From Manis javanica (lineage: Eukaryota > Chordata > Mammalia > Pholidota > Manidae), in NCBI RefSeq assembly GCF_040802235.1, contig NC_133166.1, forward strand, positions 4,836,001 through 4,900,000: a stretch of 64,000 nt of DNA. Reading direction: 5' to 3'. Position 1 is the stretch's first letter. Each line of letters starts with the position of its first letter. Under the pieces are notes generated by a model. That model was given only the letters and a program-made list of their open reading frames with translations. It had not been told where the DNA came from and did not search any database. The translations under genes were made by a program, and so were the position numbers. Below, in pieces: positions 23,893-36,710 of this stretch.

Positions 23893-23930
23893 TGTGTGTG
23901 TGTGTGTGTGTGTGTGTGTACATATGTATA
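23893..23930. repeat. (GT)n microsatellite
   Basis: About 14 uninterrupted GT units followed by an ATATGTATA tail. Confidence 0.9.
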
Positions 23931-25380
23931 TCTCTAGCATTTACGGTCCTGTAATGAAAATGCTTCCCATGGTCTGTCACCTGAAGGTACCTGCCTGCCT
24001 TTGGATGCAGTTTTTTTTTTCCAGGAATCATCTAATAGGTTCTAAAGTTAGAAACTGTCTAATTCTGTGTTCTCTACAATATTTGCCATAGACTTGCTTA
24101 AATATTAAAAATGAGATACTAAAAAATTTTTAATATTTAAACTTTAAAAATGATTGGATAGGAACTATATGAGTAGCTTCCTCTTGATCCTTTCAGAATA
24201 TCTGTACAAGAACTGGATAAGCGTTTGCACATCCTCTGGGTTCCTGTTCCACTTTTCTCCATGGGCTTCAAAGATCAAGACGAACAGTGATGCACACACA
24301 TCTTGCCTCACCCACTCTGTTAGGCTTAATTTTTCTTATGGCTCTTTGTGTAGTCCTGTAGCCAGTCTGTCCTCTTCTGTTTGAGTGTTTTCTCATTACA
24401 AGGCAAATGTGTCTGACTTCAGTGTATTTCATTTGGGTCATCTGTATCATCTCCCTACCTGCCAGTTCTGTAGAAAGTGGAAAGGAGCCAGTCTTTTCAA
24501 AAAGTTTTTAATCCCTTGAACTGTTGAGTAATAATTTAAGGAATGTAGACCAGAACAAGCATTTGGGTCAGTAATGTCATGGTTAAAGATCTCTCTCCTT
24601 CCCTTGTTCACTTCCCCCTCATTAGATGAAGGCTGTCTGTCTTTGAACCCTCCTGGGAAGGAAACTTCTCCAGCCTGTGAATATTCTTTTTTCAGTTGAA
24701 ACAAGGCAAAGCTGGCCACTTGTTGATCATTTAAACTCTTTCAGGAAGTATATTAAACCTTTTGGGATTAGACCTAACCCCCAAGCCATCAACTTGTTTG
24801 GACTGGAGTAAATTAAGGAAGCCATCGTGTCTCCTTTTACAAGACCTTCCACCTTGAAATATCTCTGCCTCTCACTGTATTACAGGCTCACTCAAAGTTC
24901 AGCCCATCTATTTCATCCATTCAGATTCTCTGGAGTCACTGAAGTTCCCTGCCTCGTACAGTCCTCCCAGATTGGATTTTAAAAGATGTAGCAATATCTG
25001 CAAAAAACATTTAAAACAAAAGTGTACCAAAGATTAAACATTAAAAAGGTGGGCAACGGTGTGTTAGGCTAATTGAACAAAAGCTGTGGCAGCAATTTTA
25101 ACATTAGCAAAACAGTTACAGGATGAACACGACATAAGGGGCAAAGGATGATATATACTAGTAATGTAATAACAAACGATATTATGATCATGGACTTGTA
25201 TGTTGCTAACAGTATAGCTTCAAAATATGTAAAGCAACTATTGACAGACTAGAAATAGATCCAACAGTTGAGGAGTTTTAATATATACCTTTCAGAAATG
25301 GATAGATCAGGGACTTGAAAGAGCAAAGATGTAGAAGACTTGAATGATAAAATTAATAAACTTGAGCTAGTAGATCAATG

Positions 25381-25857
25381 CAGGCATACCTTGGAGATAT
25401 TGTGGGTTTGGGTCCAGACCCCACAACAATAAAGTGACATCACAATAATGCAAGTCATATGAATTGTTTTGTTTCCCCAGTACATATAAAAGTTATGTTT
25501 ACACTATTTTGCAGTCTAGTAAGTGTGCAATAATTGTCTTAAAAAATAATGTGCATACCTTAATTAAAATATACTCTATTGCTAAAAAATGCTAACCATC
25601 ATCTGAGCATTCAGGCAGTCATAATCACTGGTTATATTACCATAACAAATAATGATGAAAAATTTGAATAAATGAAATAATAATACAACAATAATGGAAA
25701 ACTATCATGCGAATCGTCAAAATGTGAAGCAAGCAAATGGTGTTGAAAAAAATCGCACCAATAGACTTGTTTGATACAGTGCTGGCACAAACTTTGATTT
25801 TGTGAAAACATCTGCAAATTGCAGTAAAGCAAAGCACATTAAAATGAGGTATGCCTG
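25381..25857 (+). mobile_element. Tigger-family (pogo-like) DNA transposon, internally deleted
   Basis: Terminal inverted repeats CAGGCATACCTTGG (25381) and GAGGTATGCCTG (ending 25857) bracket 477 bases matching the two ends of Tigger1-type elements. The transposase gene of a full element (over 2 kb) is absent. The expected TA duplication is not preserved (TG left, TT right). It interrupts an L1 ORF2 remnant whose sequence resumes at 25858, so it inserted after that L1. Confidence 0.85.
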
Positions 25858-26211
25858 TTTCAATCTTTTCACTCAACAGAGAATGAACTTTGTTTTTTAA
25901 AGGCACATATGGAACATTAATAAAAATTGGCTTAAACACTTTAAAATTTGATGAAAAATATAAACCCACAGATTCAAGAAGTTCAACAATTGCAAGCAAG
26001 ATAAACACAAGTCATGTGAATTGTTTTGCCACATCTCAGCACCTCACGGTCAAATTGCTAAAAACCACCACAGACTGTAATGGGAGTAGAAATCACATAG
26101 TCCTCCAGTTTCCTTCTTTACCATTTAGCACCAGAAGAGCAATGCTAATAAAATTCTTTGGAGGAAAAAGCCAGACTCAAGACCTTTTTTTTCTTCTATT
26201 TTTCCTTTGTG

Positions 26212-26345
26212 TATTATTCATTTAACAAATATTTATAGTGCGGTTATATGGCAGGTACTGTTCTTTGCATTGGAGGTAAACCAGTGAGGAGAACAGACCC
26301 ATACTTCCATCTATGTAATTTACATTCTAGTGAGGGATTGTATCA
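26212..26345 (-). mobile_element. L2-like fragment, antisense
   Basis: The sequence from ATTCATTTAACAAATATTTA through GGCAGGTACTGTTC to TTTACATTCTAGTGAGGG is the antisense of the 3' region of LINE-2. It lies within the surrounding L1 remnant. Confidence 0.55.
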
Positions 26346-29300
26346 ATCAAACTACCACTTATGTGTGAATGCAATACATAAACATTTATAAACATGGAAA
26401 AGTTCAGGAATGTATTTCTCATGAGCATTTGGTAAAGAAACTACAAGAGGATAGAATCCGACCAATCAAGAGATAAATGGAGAAACTACAGCAAAAGAAT
26501 CTACTGTAGGATGAACGGACCAACTGTGGAAATTATGGTTACAAAGATGTTTCGTAGTAGAAATTGGAAATGAGAAGATACAAGGTGGCATAACTCTTAT
26601 TAAAAGTAAACATTAGAGTTGATAATATACTTTATAAGGGTAAGTACTGAAAGAATAAATAGAAATAATCAGCTAATTAAGTGGAGGAGGAGGTGAGGAA
26701 GTAAAAGCATATTATTGTTGCTTATAAATGGTGTCAGTAGTTAGAAGTTAAAGCAGTAGATTAATGAATTTAACTAAAAGTAAGACAACTTTCAGAATGA
26801 TCAGAGCATACACATGAGCAAAGTAAGCAAGTCAAAGATTGGATTTTGTTTTAATCGATCAGAGTAGAAAGTGTGATGTAATATGATAGAAACAAACCAA
26901 ACATCTGTCATATCTAAATGCAGAAGGCTGAATATACTTCTTTTAAGAAGAAAGCTGAATTACAAAGGAAAACCCAAGTATATGCCATATTAAAAAAATA
27001 CACCTTAACTGATTCAAAATGTTTGAAATATAAAGGATGAACAAAAATGTATATTAGTAATACATGTAGAAAATAACCATACCTCTAAAGCAGTGCTGAG
27101 AGGAAAATCCACAGCATTAAATACTTACATCTATAAACATGGAAAAACTAAACTGTCAGGGAAACAGGAAGCAGTAGTCACAGCTCCACGATTAAAGTTG
27201 AATGGAACAAAAAAATGGAAGAGATAAAGGACACATGATAATGACAATGTGCATAACTCATGATGAAGATCTGAAAGGTATGAATATATATGCAAAAATG
27301 ATCAAATTTTTCTTAACACTACAGAAACTACAGTAAGTGGTCATAGAAACAGTAAATGGAGACTTAACATTCACCATCTTTAGCCCCTGATGGAGCAAGC
27401 AAATAAAAGACAAGGGTTTAGAAGACAAACACCGTAATAAAATAGATCTGACTCACATATGTCAGTAGATTAACGAGTGTAATAAATTCTGTCACTAAAA
27501 ACAGGTTATTTTTTTTTTCAAGTTTCAGAAACATTTACAAAAAAATTATTGAATTATGTGCTTACTCCAAATCACGAACTCCGTGAGATGTGAAGGGAAG
27601 TTCGGTGTCTTGTTAACTGTATTTCCCCAGGAGTTAACAGAGGTGACCAATAAGTATTTTTACACAAAAGAACATAGAAGTCACAAAAGAAAAATACAAA
27701 TGGCCGATAAGCACATGAGGATAAAAAAAAGTGCAAGTTTATGAACAAAGTTATTTCTGTTCAAATAATAATAGAATAACATTTAACTTTCCAAATTGGC
27801 AAAACTTTAAAAAAGTAACATGCTCTAAATCCTGCCTTGTCTATATAAATGCACACCTAGAGACTGTGTCAACTGCAAAATGTCAATCAGAATAGGAAAA
27901 AAAAAAGCTCTACCCAGTTCCTAATTCCCTCAGGCAAACATCCAGGTGAGCCATGACCTTAAGGAATTGTACTGCTTGTGTTATGTTACATTGTAACTTG
28001 TCCTTTACTTTAGTGGGTGTCCTGGCCACAGAATGGCATAGCGTCCTGACAGCCTATGACAGAGGTGGGCGCACTCCTGAACAGCCCCCACTCTGTGCTT
28101 AGCTGTTCTTGCCTGTCATTGTTATCGTGGCCCTCTCTGCAGCTGTCCCCCAAGGGAGCTTCTCCCACAGGTTGTCCTTTAGCCTGTTGCTGACATAAAT
28201 TTACGACATGGAACGCAGCACATTTTCACATAGCAATAAAGGTACATAGTTCATGGTTAGATTTACAGAATAGATTCTACAAAAACCTATTTGAATTTTA
28301 GAACCTTAGAGTTGAAAGGTCTGTAGAGGTTACTGGTTCAATTTCCTACCTCTTCCTGTAGCACCCTGATAAATTCTGATAAAATATGTAGGGTAGGGAG
28401 AGCCCACAACTGTGGAAGATGGGCCCAAATGCTGGTATTAACAAAAAGACAAGCAAAAAAATAAGGAGAAAAAGGATTGTGAAGATTTCACATGCAAATA
28501 AAGACACCTTACTGTACTTCCTTCTTCAAGTAAGGGTTGGGATTTGACCTCCTCTCTAGTAATGACAAGAACTAATCTCAGCCATGTCCAGAATGATAAT
28601 TTGAGTCCATGTGCATGAAATATTTATGGGGTAAGGGTGATATGGCCATATCCCAGCTCATCGCTGGGTAAGGATGATGACAAACCAGGTGTCATGTTAA
28701 ATCTTAAGACCACAGCAGCTCCTGATGCATCTGCTCAGACTGTCATTATTTAAACAAAGACTTCTGGGTAATAATGGCAAGCTGAATGCATGCTCCCTCC
28801 TGGTGATAAAACAACAGTAAAGGAAAAAGAACTAAGTTCCCAGGATGAAGAGAAAGTGAGCAGAGATGATAGCAACATTTTGGAAACTCTCATTGGAAAG
28901 CAAATGGATGAGTGGTAACTGGATTAGCAGACCTAGGGTGCTGAATGGTAAGCTAGCAATGAGAGCACCTAGGAACCAGCCCCACCTTCCCTGCAGATGC
29001 CCCCCACCCCAGGAATCAATATAACAAGGTTCTTCTGGAAGTAATTGTTAAGCCAGAGCAGGAAAAAAAGAGATTGGCTGAAAGTCAGTCTAAACTCATT
29101 AGAACCCAGATTCCTTCCCCAACCTTGGCAGAAGGCAGGGGATTCTTAGAAGGTAAACCACGTCTTAGCTGAGGACACCAGGCATAGTTTTAAGGATGAG
29201 GTCTTGTACCAAAATTATGGGCCTTAAGTGATCTACATAAATGCTGAGATTGCAGCCCTTCCCTATGCCTAAACCCCAGAATGCAGCAAGGAGGATTATA

Positions 29301-30239
29301 CCCTTAAACAGAAAAGCATTTTTTCCAAGTAACTTCGTAGGCCCAGGAAAAAAGGCCTAAATGCACAAACCTTGTGTGCCACCCAAAGAAGTAATCTGTT
29401 TGGATGAGCCTTCAGTAAAGTCCTGGGTCAGGAAGCTCCACCAAGCCTTACCCTCACCCACGGACACAGAGCATTACAGTGCCCCACTCTGTAAACAATC
29501 AGCTAAGGATCACACCGCAATTTTTAAAAGAGGCCAAAACAAAGAAACAGTTAAAAAGCAATCTAAAGAAACAGAGGCCATAGTGACTAACTGAATAATG
29601 ATTGTTGAACTGGATCAAAGTAGATTTCCTAATATGATTGTGAATATAGATGTTTTAAGTATGGTTTTACAGTTGTTTTTTTTTGTTCTATGCAGTAGAC
29701 AACACAGATTGTAAATGGAAAGACTGAAAAAGTTAAAACCAACTTGTACAAATCAAACAGAACTCCTATTCAAAGAACAACCATATTTACATGGCTCACA
29801 ACAGAGCTGACAAAAACTAATGCCAGCTTCCACAATGTAGTGAAAATCCAGGATGTAGAACTCAAACATCAGTGTGTAACTGGAGAAGATGAGCTCCTGA
29901 TGCTAAAAGAAAATCTACAACAGTAAAAGGATTTTGAAGATTTCAAACCCAGAGGAGTCCATACCTATGCTCTTACCCCTTTCAAATGAGGATTGGCAGT
30001 AGACAGTTGCCCTCTAGAAAACCACTACATTAATTATATGAACTAATGACTGAAGACACATTTTAGGACCTCTGACTGTGTTTAGATCTCTGTAAAGTTC
30101 TAGCATCTGAAACACCATTGAATGAACATACAGGGCTTCCTGTGTTTGCATTAAACTATAAACTTCTACAGCCCGTGAGCCAAATCCACTCGGCTACCTA
30201 TTTTCAAACAGGTGGAGAGCTAAGAATAGTTACTTTTTT

Positions 30240-31685
30240 TATGTTAAGCTTTTTATTTAATGGAAACTGTAGATTCAAATGCAGTTCTAAGAATACAGAG
30301 AGATCCTGTGTACCCTTTACCTAGTTGCCCCAATATTAAATTCTTCAAACCTGTAGTATGTTTTAGTACAACCAGGACGATGGCCCAGTCAAGATACAGA
30401 ACAGATCACTGCAAAGGATGCTCAGGTTCTCGTTTATGGGCACACCCACCGCCCTCTTGCCCTCACTCACTCACTCATTGTCTCATGGCACCCAGAAGTC
30501 TGGTCTCCATTTCTATAGTTCTGATATGTCAAGAATGTAACAAAATGTGACCATTTCGGACTGATTTTATTTGCTCATCATAATTCTCTGGAGAGTCCTC
30601 TATGTTTTATATGAATCCGTTGGGTCTCTTTTTTTTTTTTATTAAAGTATAACTGATATACACTCTTATGAAGGTTTCACATGAAAAAACAATGTGGTTA
30701 CTACATTTACCCATATTATCAAGTCCCCACCCATACCCCATTGCAGTCACTGTCCATCAGTGTAATAAGATGCAACAGATCCACTGTGTGCCTTCTTTGT
30801 GCTACACTGTTCTCCCCGTGATCCCCAACACCATGTGTACTAAACATAATACCCCTCAATCCCCTTCTCCCTCCCTCCCCACCTGCCCTTCTTCACCCCT
30901 CCCCTTTGTAACCACTAGTTCATTCTTGGAGTCTCTGAGTCTGCTGCCATTTTGTTCCTTCAGTTTTGCTTCATTGTTATACTCCACAAATGAGGGAAAT
31001 CATTTGGCATTTGTCTTTCTCTGCCTGGCTTTTTTCACTGAGCATAATGTCCTCTAGCTCCATCCATGTTGTTGCAAATGGTAGGATTTGTTTTCTTCTT
31101 ATGGCTGAATAGTATTCCATTCTGCATATGTACCACATCTTCTTTATCCATTCATCTACTGATGGACACTTAGGTTGCTTCCATATCTTGGCTATTGTAA
31201 AAAGTGCCGCGATGACCATAGGAGTGCATATATCTTTTTGAATCTGAGAACTTGCATTCTTTGGGTAAATTCCAAGAAGTGGGATTCCCAGGTCAAATGG
31301 TATTTCTATCTTTAGTTTTTTGAGGAACCTCCATATTGCTTTCCAAAGTGGTTGAACTAGCTTACGTTCCCACCAGCAGTGTAGGAAGGTTCCCCTTTCT
31401 CCGCATCCTCGCCAGCATTTGTTGTTCTTAGTTTTTTCAATGCTGGCCATCCTTACTGGTGTGAGGTGATATCTCATTGAGGTTTTAATTTGCATTTCCC
31501 TGATGATTAGTGATGTGGAGCATCTTTTCATGTATCTGTTGGCCATCTGAATTTCTTCTTTAGAGAACTGTCTCTTCATATCCTCTGCCCATTTGTTAAT
31601 CGGGTTCTTTTTTTTTTTTAATTGTTGAGTGGTATGCCATGGTATGGATGTACCACTTTTTCTTTGTTAAAATTGTTTTTAGTAT
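30240..31685 (-). mobile_element. Older antisense L1 3' region, interrupted
   Basis: Antisense L1 3' UTR-like sequence is seen at 30240-30628 (AGAGAGATCCTGTGTACCCT, then AGATACAGAACAGATCAC). It appears to resume at 31621 with TTGTTGAGTGGTATGCCATG. The middle is a younger L1 insertion. The arrangement shows a nested insertion. Confidence 0.55.
30629..31620 (-). mobile_element. Younger 5'-truncated L1 insertion (antisense)
   Basis: A run of 12 T (30629-30640) is the poly(A) tail of a minus-strand L1. The body holds about 340 bases of 3' UTR, then a 200-codon open frame (31579-30977) that is the C-terminal end of L1 ORF2. It includes [14 protein letters not shown], a [16 protein letters not shown] zinc-knuckle-like motif, IPLLGIYPK and [11 protein letters not shown]. 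An uninterrupted frame of this length means it is much younger than the other L1 copies here. It is 5' truncated near 31620, with no RT or endonuclease domain, and is therefore inactive. Confidence 0.85.
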
Positions 31686-32805
31686 CATTTAGTCACATAA
31701 TTTGTAGTGCCATAGGTTTATAAAGGATTTTAAGACTGGCTGGTAACCTAGCCTTATCTTGGGTTGTCTTTCAAAAGTGAGATAGGAGACTAGTCCTGGA
31801 TTAAAGGATTTTTCAGGATATGTTGACTATAAACTCAAAAAGTACACTGATATAAGTTCTATAAACAGCAAACAAGAGAAATGTATTTAAGCCTATTAGT
31901 TCACTTTTTAAAAAACACCCTTATTTCTTTAAATTTAAGTAGTATAAATGGTTCTTGAAAGTCTAATGTGGACATATTCTACTTAGTTCAAGTTGGGGGC
32001 TGGAGGGTGAATTTGTGACCCATTCAGAATCTGATTTAGAGTTAAAAATCAAACTGTATTTCAAAAAGGTCACTGTCATGGGTAGCATAATTAGGTCCTC
32101 AGATAATCCAGCTCCTAAAACTCTCACCATCCTGGTTACCCTCCATTTTTGTTTTCACTTACACGTACGTTTCTTTCAGAGAAGCAAATAATGTAAAAGT
32201 TGACCAAGATTCTGAAAGTCAAAGTTTGTTTAGCACTGAATGATTTCATATTATAAACTTTATCTTGCTTTCATTACACACATTTTCTTCCTTCTGGGTC
32301 AAGCCAGGTAAAACAAGAAAAAAATAAGATTCCCAAACATGGGCTTGAGTTCTGCAGTGTCCAGATGTGTATGAATGCTTCAAAGCTGCCTTTTGCTGGG
32401 GTGCAATGCACTGCTGCTCAGCATGACCCTGGAAGTCCTTAACAGAGGGTCATGGGACTGCAGTCTAGCTTCAGGATGAGTTGTTGAAGACTGTTTCTGC
32501 ATTAGTAATTTTCTTTTCTCTTTGTCCAGTTCTGCCGAGACTGTAACTCTATTTTTGTTTTGAAAATCTTTCCAGCTTCTAGAAGCTGCCTGAGTTCCTG
32601 GGCTGGTGGTCCACCTTCAGGGTCTACCTTGGCTTGTGGCTTGCCTTTCTCCACCTTCAAAAGCCAGCAACATTGCCTCTCTCCCACCCATTTGTGGTCA
32701 ATTCTCTCTGCCTTTTTTTTTTTTTTCAATCACTTGTTGCAGGACATCTGTGTTTCCACTTTGGGGCTGTTATGAATAAAGCTGCTATGAACATTTATGT
32801 ATAGG

Positions 32806-32808
<3 letters not shown>

Positions 32809-32864
<56 letters not shown>
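32809..32864. repeat. (TG)n microsatellite
   Basis: About 28 uninterrupted TG units inside the antisense L1, so it expanded after L1 insertion. Likely polymorphic. Confidence 0.95.
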
Positions 32865-32866
<2 letters not shown>

Positions 32867-35800
32867 CATAAGTCATCACTTCTCCGGGATAAATGCCAAG
32901 GAGTGCAATTGCTAGATCATATGTTAGCTGCCAAACTGTTTTCCAGAGTAGCGGTACCACTTTACATTCCTACCAGCAATGTGATCCAATTTCTCTTCCT
33001 TCTTGCCAGCATTCCATGTTGTCACTATTTTTAATTTTCAGCTATTCTGATAGATGTGTAGTATTATCTTATTGTGGTTTTATTTCAAATTTCCCTAATG
33101 GTTAATTATCTTGAACATCTTTTTATGGGCTTATTTGCAACCTGTATGTTTTACTCTTAAATGAAATATGTCTTCATGTCTTTCAATTATATTCTATTTG
33201 GGTGATTTATTTATCTTTTTGCTGTTGAGTTTTGAGAGAGGTAGTAGTTCTTTTTTGGATATGTGGGTTGCAAATATTTTCTCCCAGTAGCTTTCTTCAG
33301 TCTCTAAACAGGGCCTTTAGCAGAACAAAAAGTTCTTAATTTTGATGACTTCCATTTTATCTATTTTTCCTTTTATGGATTGTGCTTTTCCTTCATGTCT
33401 AAAAACTTTTTGCCTAGCCCTGGGTCCCATAGCTTCTTTCCTATGTTTTTGTTCCAAAAAATGTTACAGTTTTACATTTAAGTCCATAATCCATTTTTGT
33501 GTAATTAATTTTTTAATTTTTTAATTACAAAAAATTGATTTTGTATAAAGTATGAGACTTAACATGTCTTATGTCTTGCTTACTTTTCTTATATATTAAG
33601 ACTTAAACTGGGTAGACTGAATCCTCTTGTCTTCCAAATTGTTTTAGCTATTCTATCTAGTTCCTTTTCCTTTCCATATAAATTTTAGAATAATCTTGCT
33701 TATTTACCAAAAACTCTTGCTGAAATTTTGATAGGAATTGTGTTAAACCTTTTTATAGATTTTCAGAGGACTGATATCTATACTATTTTAAGTCTTTCAT
33801 CTGTGGTATATCTCTCATTTATTTAAATCTTCTTTGATTTCTTTCATCACGACTTTAGCATACAAGTCCTGCACAAGTTTTGTTAGATTTACATGTAGAT
33901 ATTTTCATTTATTTGAATGGTTGTAAAAGACATTGTATTTTTAACTTCAGTGTCCATGTATTCATTGCTGGTATATAGAAATACAATTGATTTTTGTATG
34001 TCTTCCTTGTATCCTGTGAACTTGCTATATTCACTTATTAATTCTAGAAGTTTTTAAAATAGATTACTTGGTACTTTCTACTAGACAATCATGTCATCTG
34101 CAAATAGGGAAGTTTTCCTTCATTTTTGATCTGGGTACCTTTTATTTCTTTTTGTTCACCTATCATACTGGCTAGAACTTCCAGCACTGTGTTCAGTGAA
34201 AGTGGTGAGAATGGACATTCTTGCCTTGTTCCTGATCTTGGAGAGAAGCCTTTTCTTTCACCATTAAATAAAATGTTATCCATAGGTAGTTTTTTTGTAA
34301 CTGTTATCAAGTTGAGGAAGTTCATTTCTGTCATAATTTTTCTATGAGTTTCTATGAGTGTTTTTTAATTATGAAAGGTTGTTTAGTTTTGTCAAGTGTT
34401 TTTCCTCATTAACTGACATAATTGTGTACTTTTTCCTTTAATTTTACAATGTCTTTAGTTGGATTACACTGATTTTTTAATATTGATACAGCATTGTATC
34501 TCTGGAATAAATCTCACTTAATCTTGGTGTATAATCCTTTTTATATATTACTAAATTCTATTTGCTAAAATTTTGTTAAGGATTTTCATATCTGTATTCA
34601 TGATGGATATTGGTCTGCAGTGTTTTTGGTACTGACTTTGTCTTTTTGTCTAGTTTTGTTATCATGGTAATAATAGCTTCATGAAGTGAATTGGGAAATC
34701 TTCTATTTTCTGAAAGAAATTGTGTAGAATTTATGTTAACTCTTATTTAAACTTCCATTATAATTTTCCAATTAAGCCATCTGAGCCATGAGATTTCTTT
34801 TTTGGTAGTTTTTAAATTGTGAGCTCAATTTTCTCCTAGCTGTAGAGCTTTTCAAGTGATCTATTTGATAATGGGTGGGTTGTGATATTTGTGTTTTTCA
34901 AGGAATTGGAGTATTTTAATTAAAGTTGTCGAATATTTGTGCTCATAGCATTAATAATAGTATTGTTCATAGCATTCCTTTATTATCTTTTTGGTTTCTG
35001 CAGGGTCTACAGTGATATTCACTGTTAAACTTTGATATTGGTAATTTGTGTCTTCCTTTTTTTCTTCATCAGTCTCCCTAGAGATTTGTCAATTTAACTG
35101 ATTTTTTTCCAGATAATCAACTCTCTGTTTCATTGATTTACTCTGTTGTTTTTCTGCTTTCAATTTCATTGATTTATGCTCTTTTTAGTTCTTTCCTTCT
35201 GTTTGCTTTGTATTTATTTTGTTCATTTTTCTAGATTCTCGAGAAACTAGCTTACATTAATTGATTTGAGACTTTCTTTTTTCGAATGTGTGCATTTAGT
35301 GCTATAAAGTTCCTCTTGTCATTGCTTTAGTTCTTTTCCATAAATTTTGAAATGCTGTATTTTTATTTTCATTCAGTTCAGTGCATTTTCCCTTGAGACT
35401 TCATCTTTGACCCATTGATTTTTTTAGAATGTTATTTAGTTTCCAAGTGTTTGGAGATTTGCCTGTATTGATTTCTAGTTCTTTCTGTTATTAATATCTA
35501 GTTTGGGTCCATTGTGGTGGTAGAACACACAATATTATTTCATTTCTTTTACATTTGCTGAGGTTTGTTTGAGGTATGGTATATCTTGGCATACATTCTA
35601 AGGGCACTTGAAAATGTGTAGTCTGCTGTTGTATGGCATATCTATACATGTTGATTAAATTTTGTTGGTTGATAGCATTGTTGATTTTTTTTCCATAAAA
35701 CTGTTTTTCTACTCTCACATTCAATCAATTGATGAGAGAAGTGTTAAAGTCTCCAACAATTATCAGGATTTGTCTATTTAAACTTTTGTTCTGTCAATTT

Positions 35801-36125
35801 TATTTTTTATATTCTGCAGTTCTGTTGTTTGGTGCATGTACATTTAGGATTGCTTTCTTTCTGGGTTGACCTTTTATCATTATATAATGTCCCTCTCTGT
35901 TTCTGATAATTTTCTTTGCTCTGGAATCTACTTTATGTGATATTAATTTAACCACTCCTACTTCTTTTCATTAGTTGCATGATATATTTTTCTACACTTT
36001 TACATTTTTAACTTGCCATTCTGTTTTTTAATTGGTATATTTAGACCATTTGTATGAAATGTAACTATTGATATTTAAGGGCTTAAGCCTGCCTTCATCT
36101 GAGTTATGTTTTTAAAGAATCTGGA

Positions 36126-36190
36126 TGTGTGTGTATATATATACACACACACACAAACACACACACACACACACACACACATGTATATAT
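36126..36190. repeat. TG/TA/CA palindromic microsatellite
   Basis: TGTGTGTGTATATATATACA then a long CA run. The (TG)n(TA)n(CA)n order is self-complementary and could form a hairpin. Confidence 0.9.
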
Positions 36191-36453
36191 AACTTATCAC
36201 AGTCTTCTTGTATTATCATTTTACCAGTTACAGTGATGTGAAAATAACCTTACGTTCTTTCTGTCTCTTTACCCTGCCTGTTTATAACATAATTATTTTA
36301 AACAATTCTTCTACATACAGTTAAAATCATATTATAAAGTGTAATAATTTTTCTTTAACCATCAAACACTAAAAAACTCAAGAAGGTCTATTGTATTTAA
36401 ACATTTTTACCTGTCTGGTGTTTTTTATCCTTCTGATATTCCAAGATTCCTTC

Positions 36454-36710
<257 letters not shown>

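Larger units (their letters stand above)
20371..25040. other. Intergenic DNA downstream of SMCO4
   Basis: No gene recognised. It holds a MIR-like copy, an L1 3'-end fragment, the dispersed motif at 23079-23677 and a GT microsatellite, listed separately. The remainder looks unique, with short open frames lacking any recognisable domain or codon bias. A 199-codon frame at 21589-22188 begins inside the MIR-like copy and then runs through the L1 3' fragment, so it is not a gene. Confidence 0.5.
25130..27480 (+). mobile_element. Ancient L1 ORF2 remnant, sense, split by Tigger
   Basis: Decayed L1 sequence in plus orientation. The clearest landmark is 27087-27131, which reads KAVLRGKSTALNTYI in one frame, the conserved L1 ORF2 stretch after the endonuclease domain. 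The segment at 25240-25380 resembles the preceding endonuclease-end region and continues after the Tigger element (TTTTCACTCAACAGAGAATG at 25865). Stops and frameshifts are everywhere. An L2-like fragment appears inserted near 26212-26340. Confidence 0.65.

Noticed and set aside
28300..30110. Possible additional transposon or small gene (frames at 29361-29594 and 29744-29926)
   Set aside because: The start (AGAACCTTAGAGTTGAAAGG) hints at an old repeat, but I cannot assign a family and the short frames show no domain or gene structure.
30977..31579. 200-codon open frame as a host gene
   Set aside because: It is the C-terminal end of L1 ORF2 in a 5'-truncated insertion, annotated as a mobile element.
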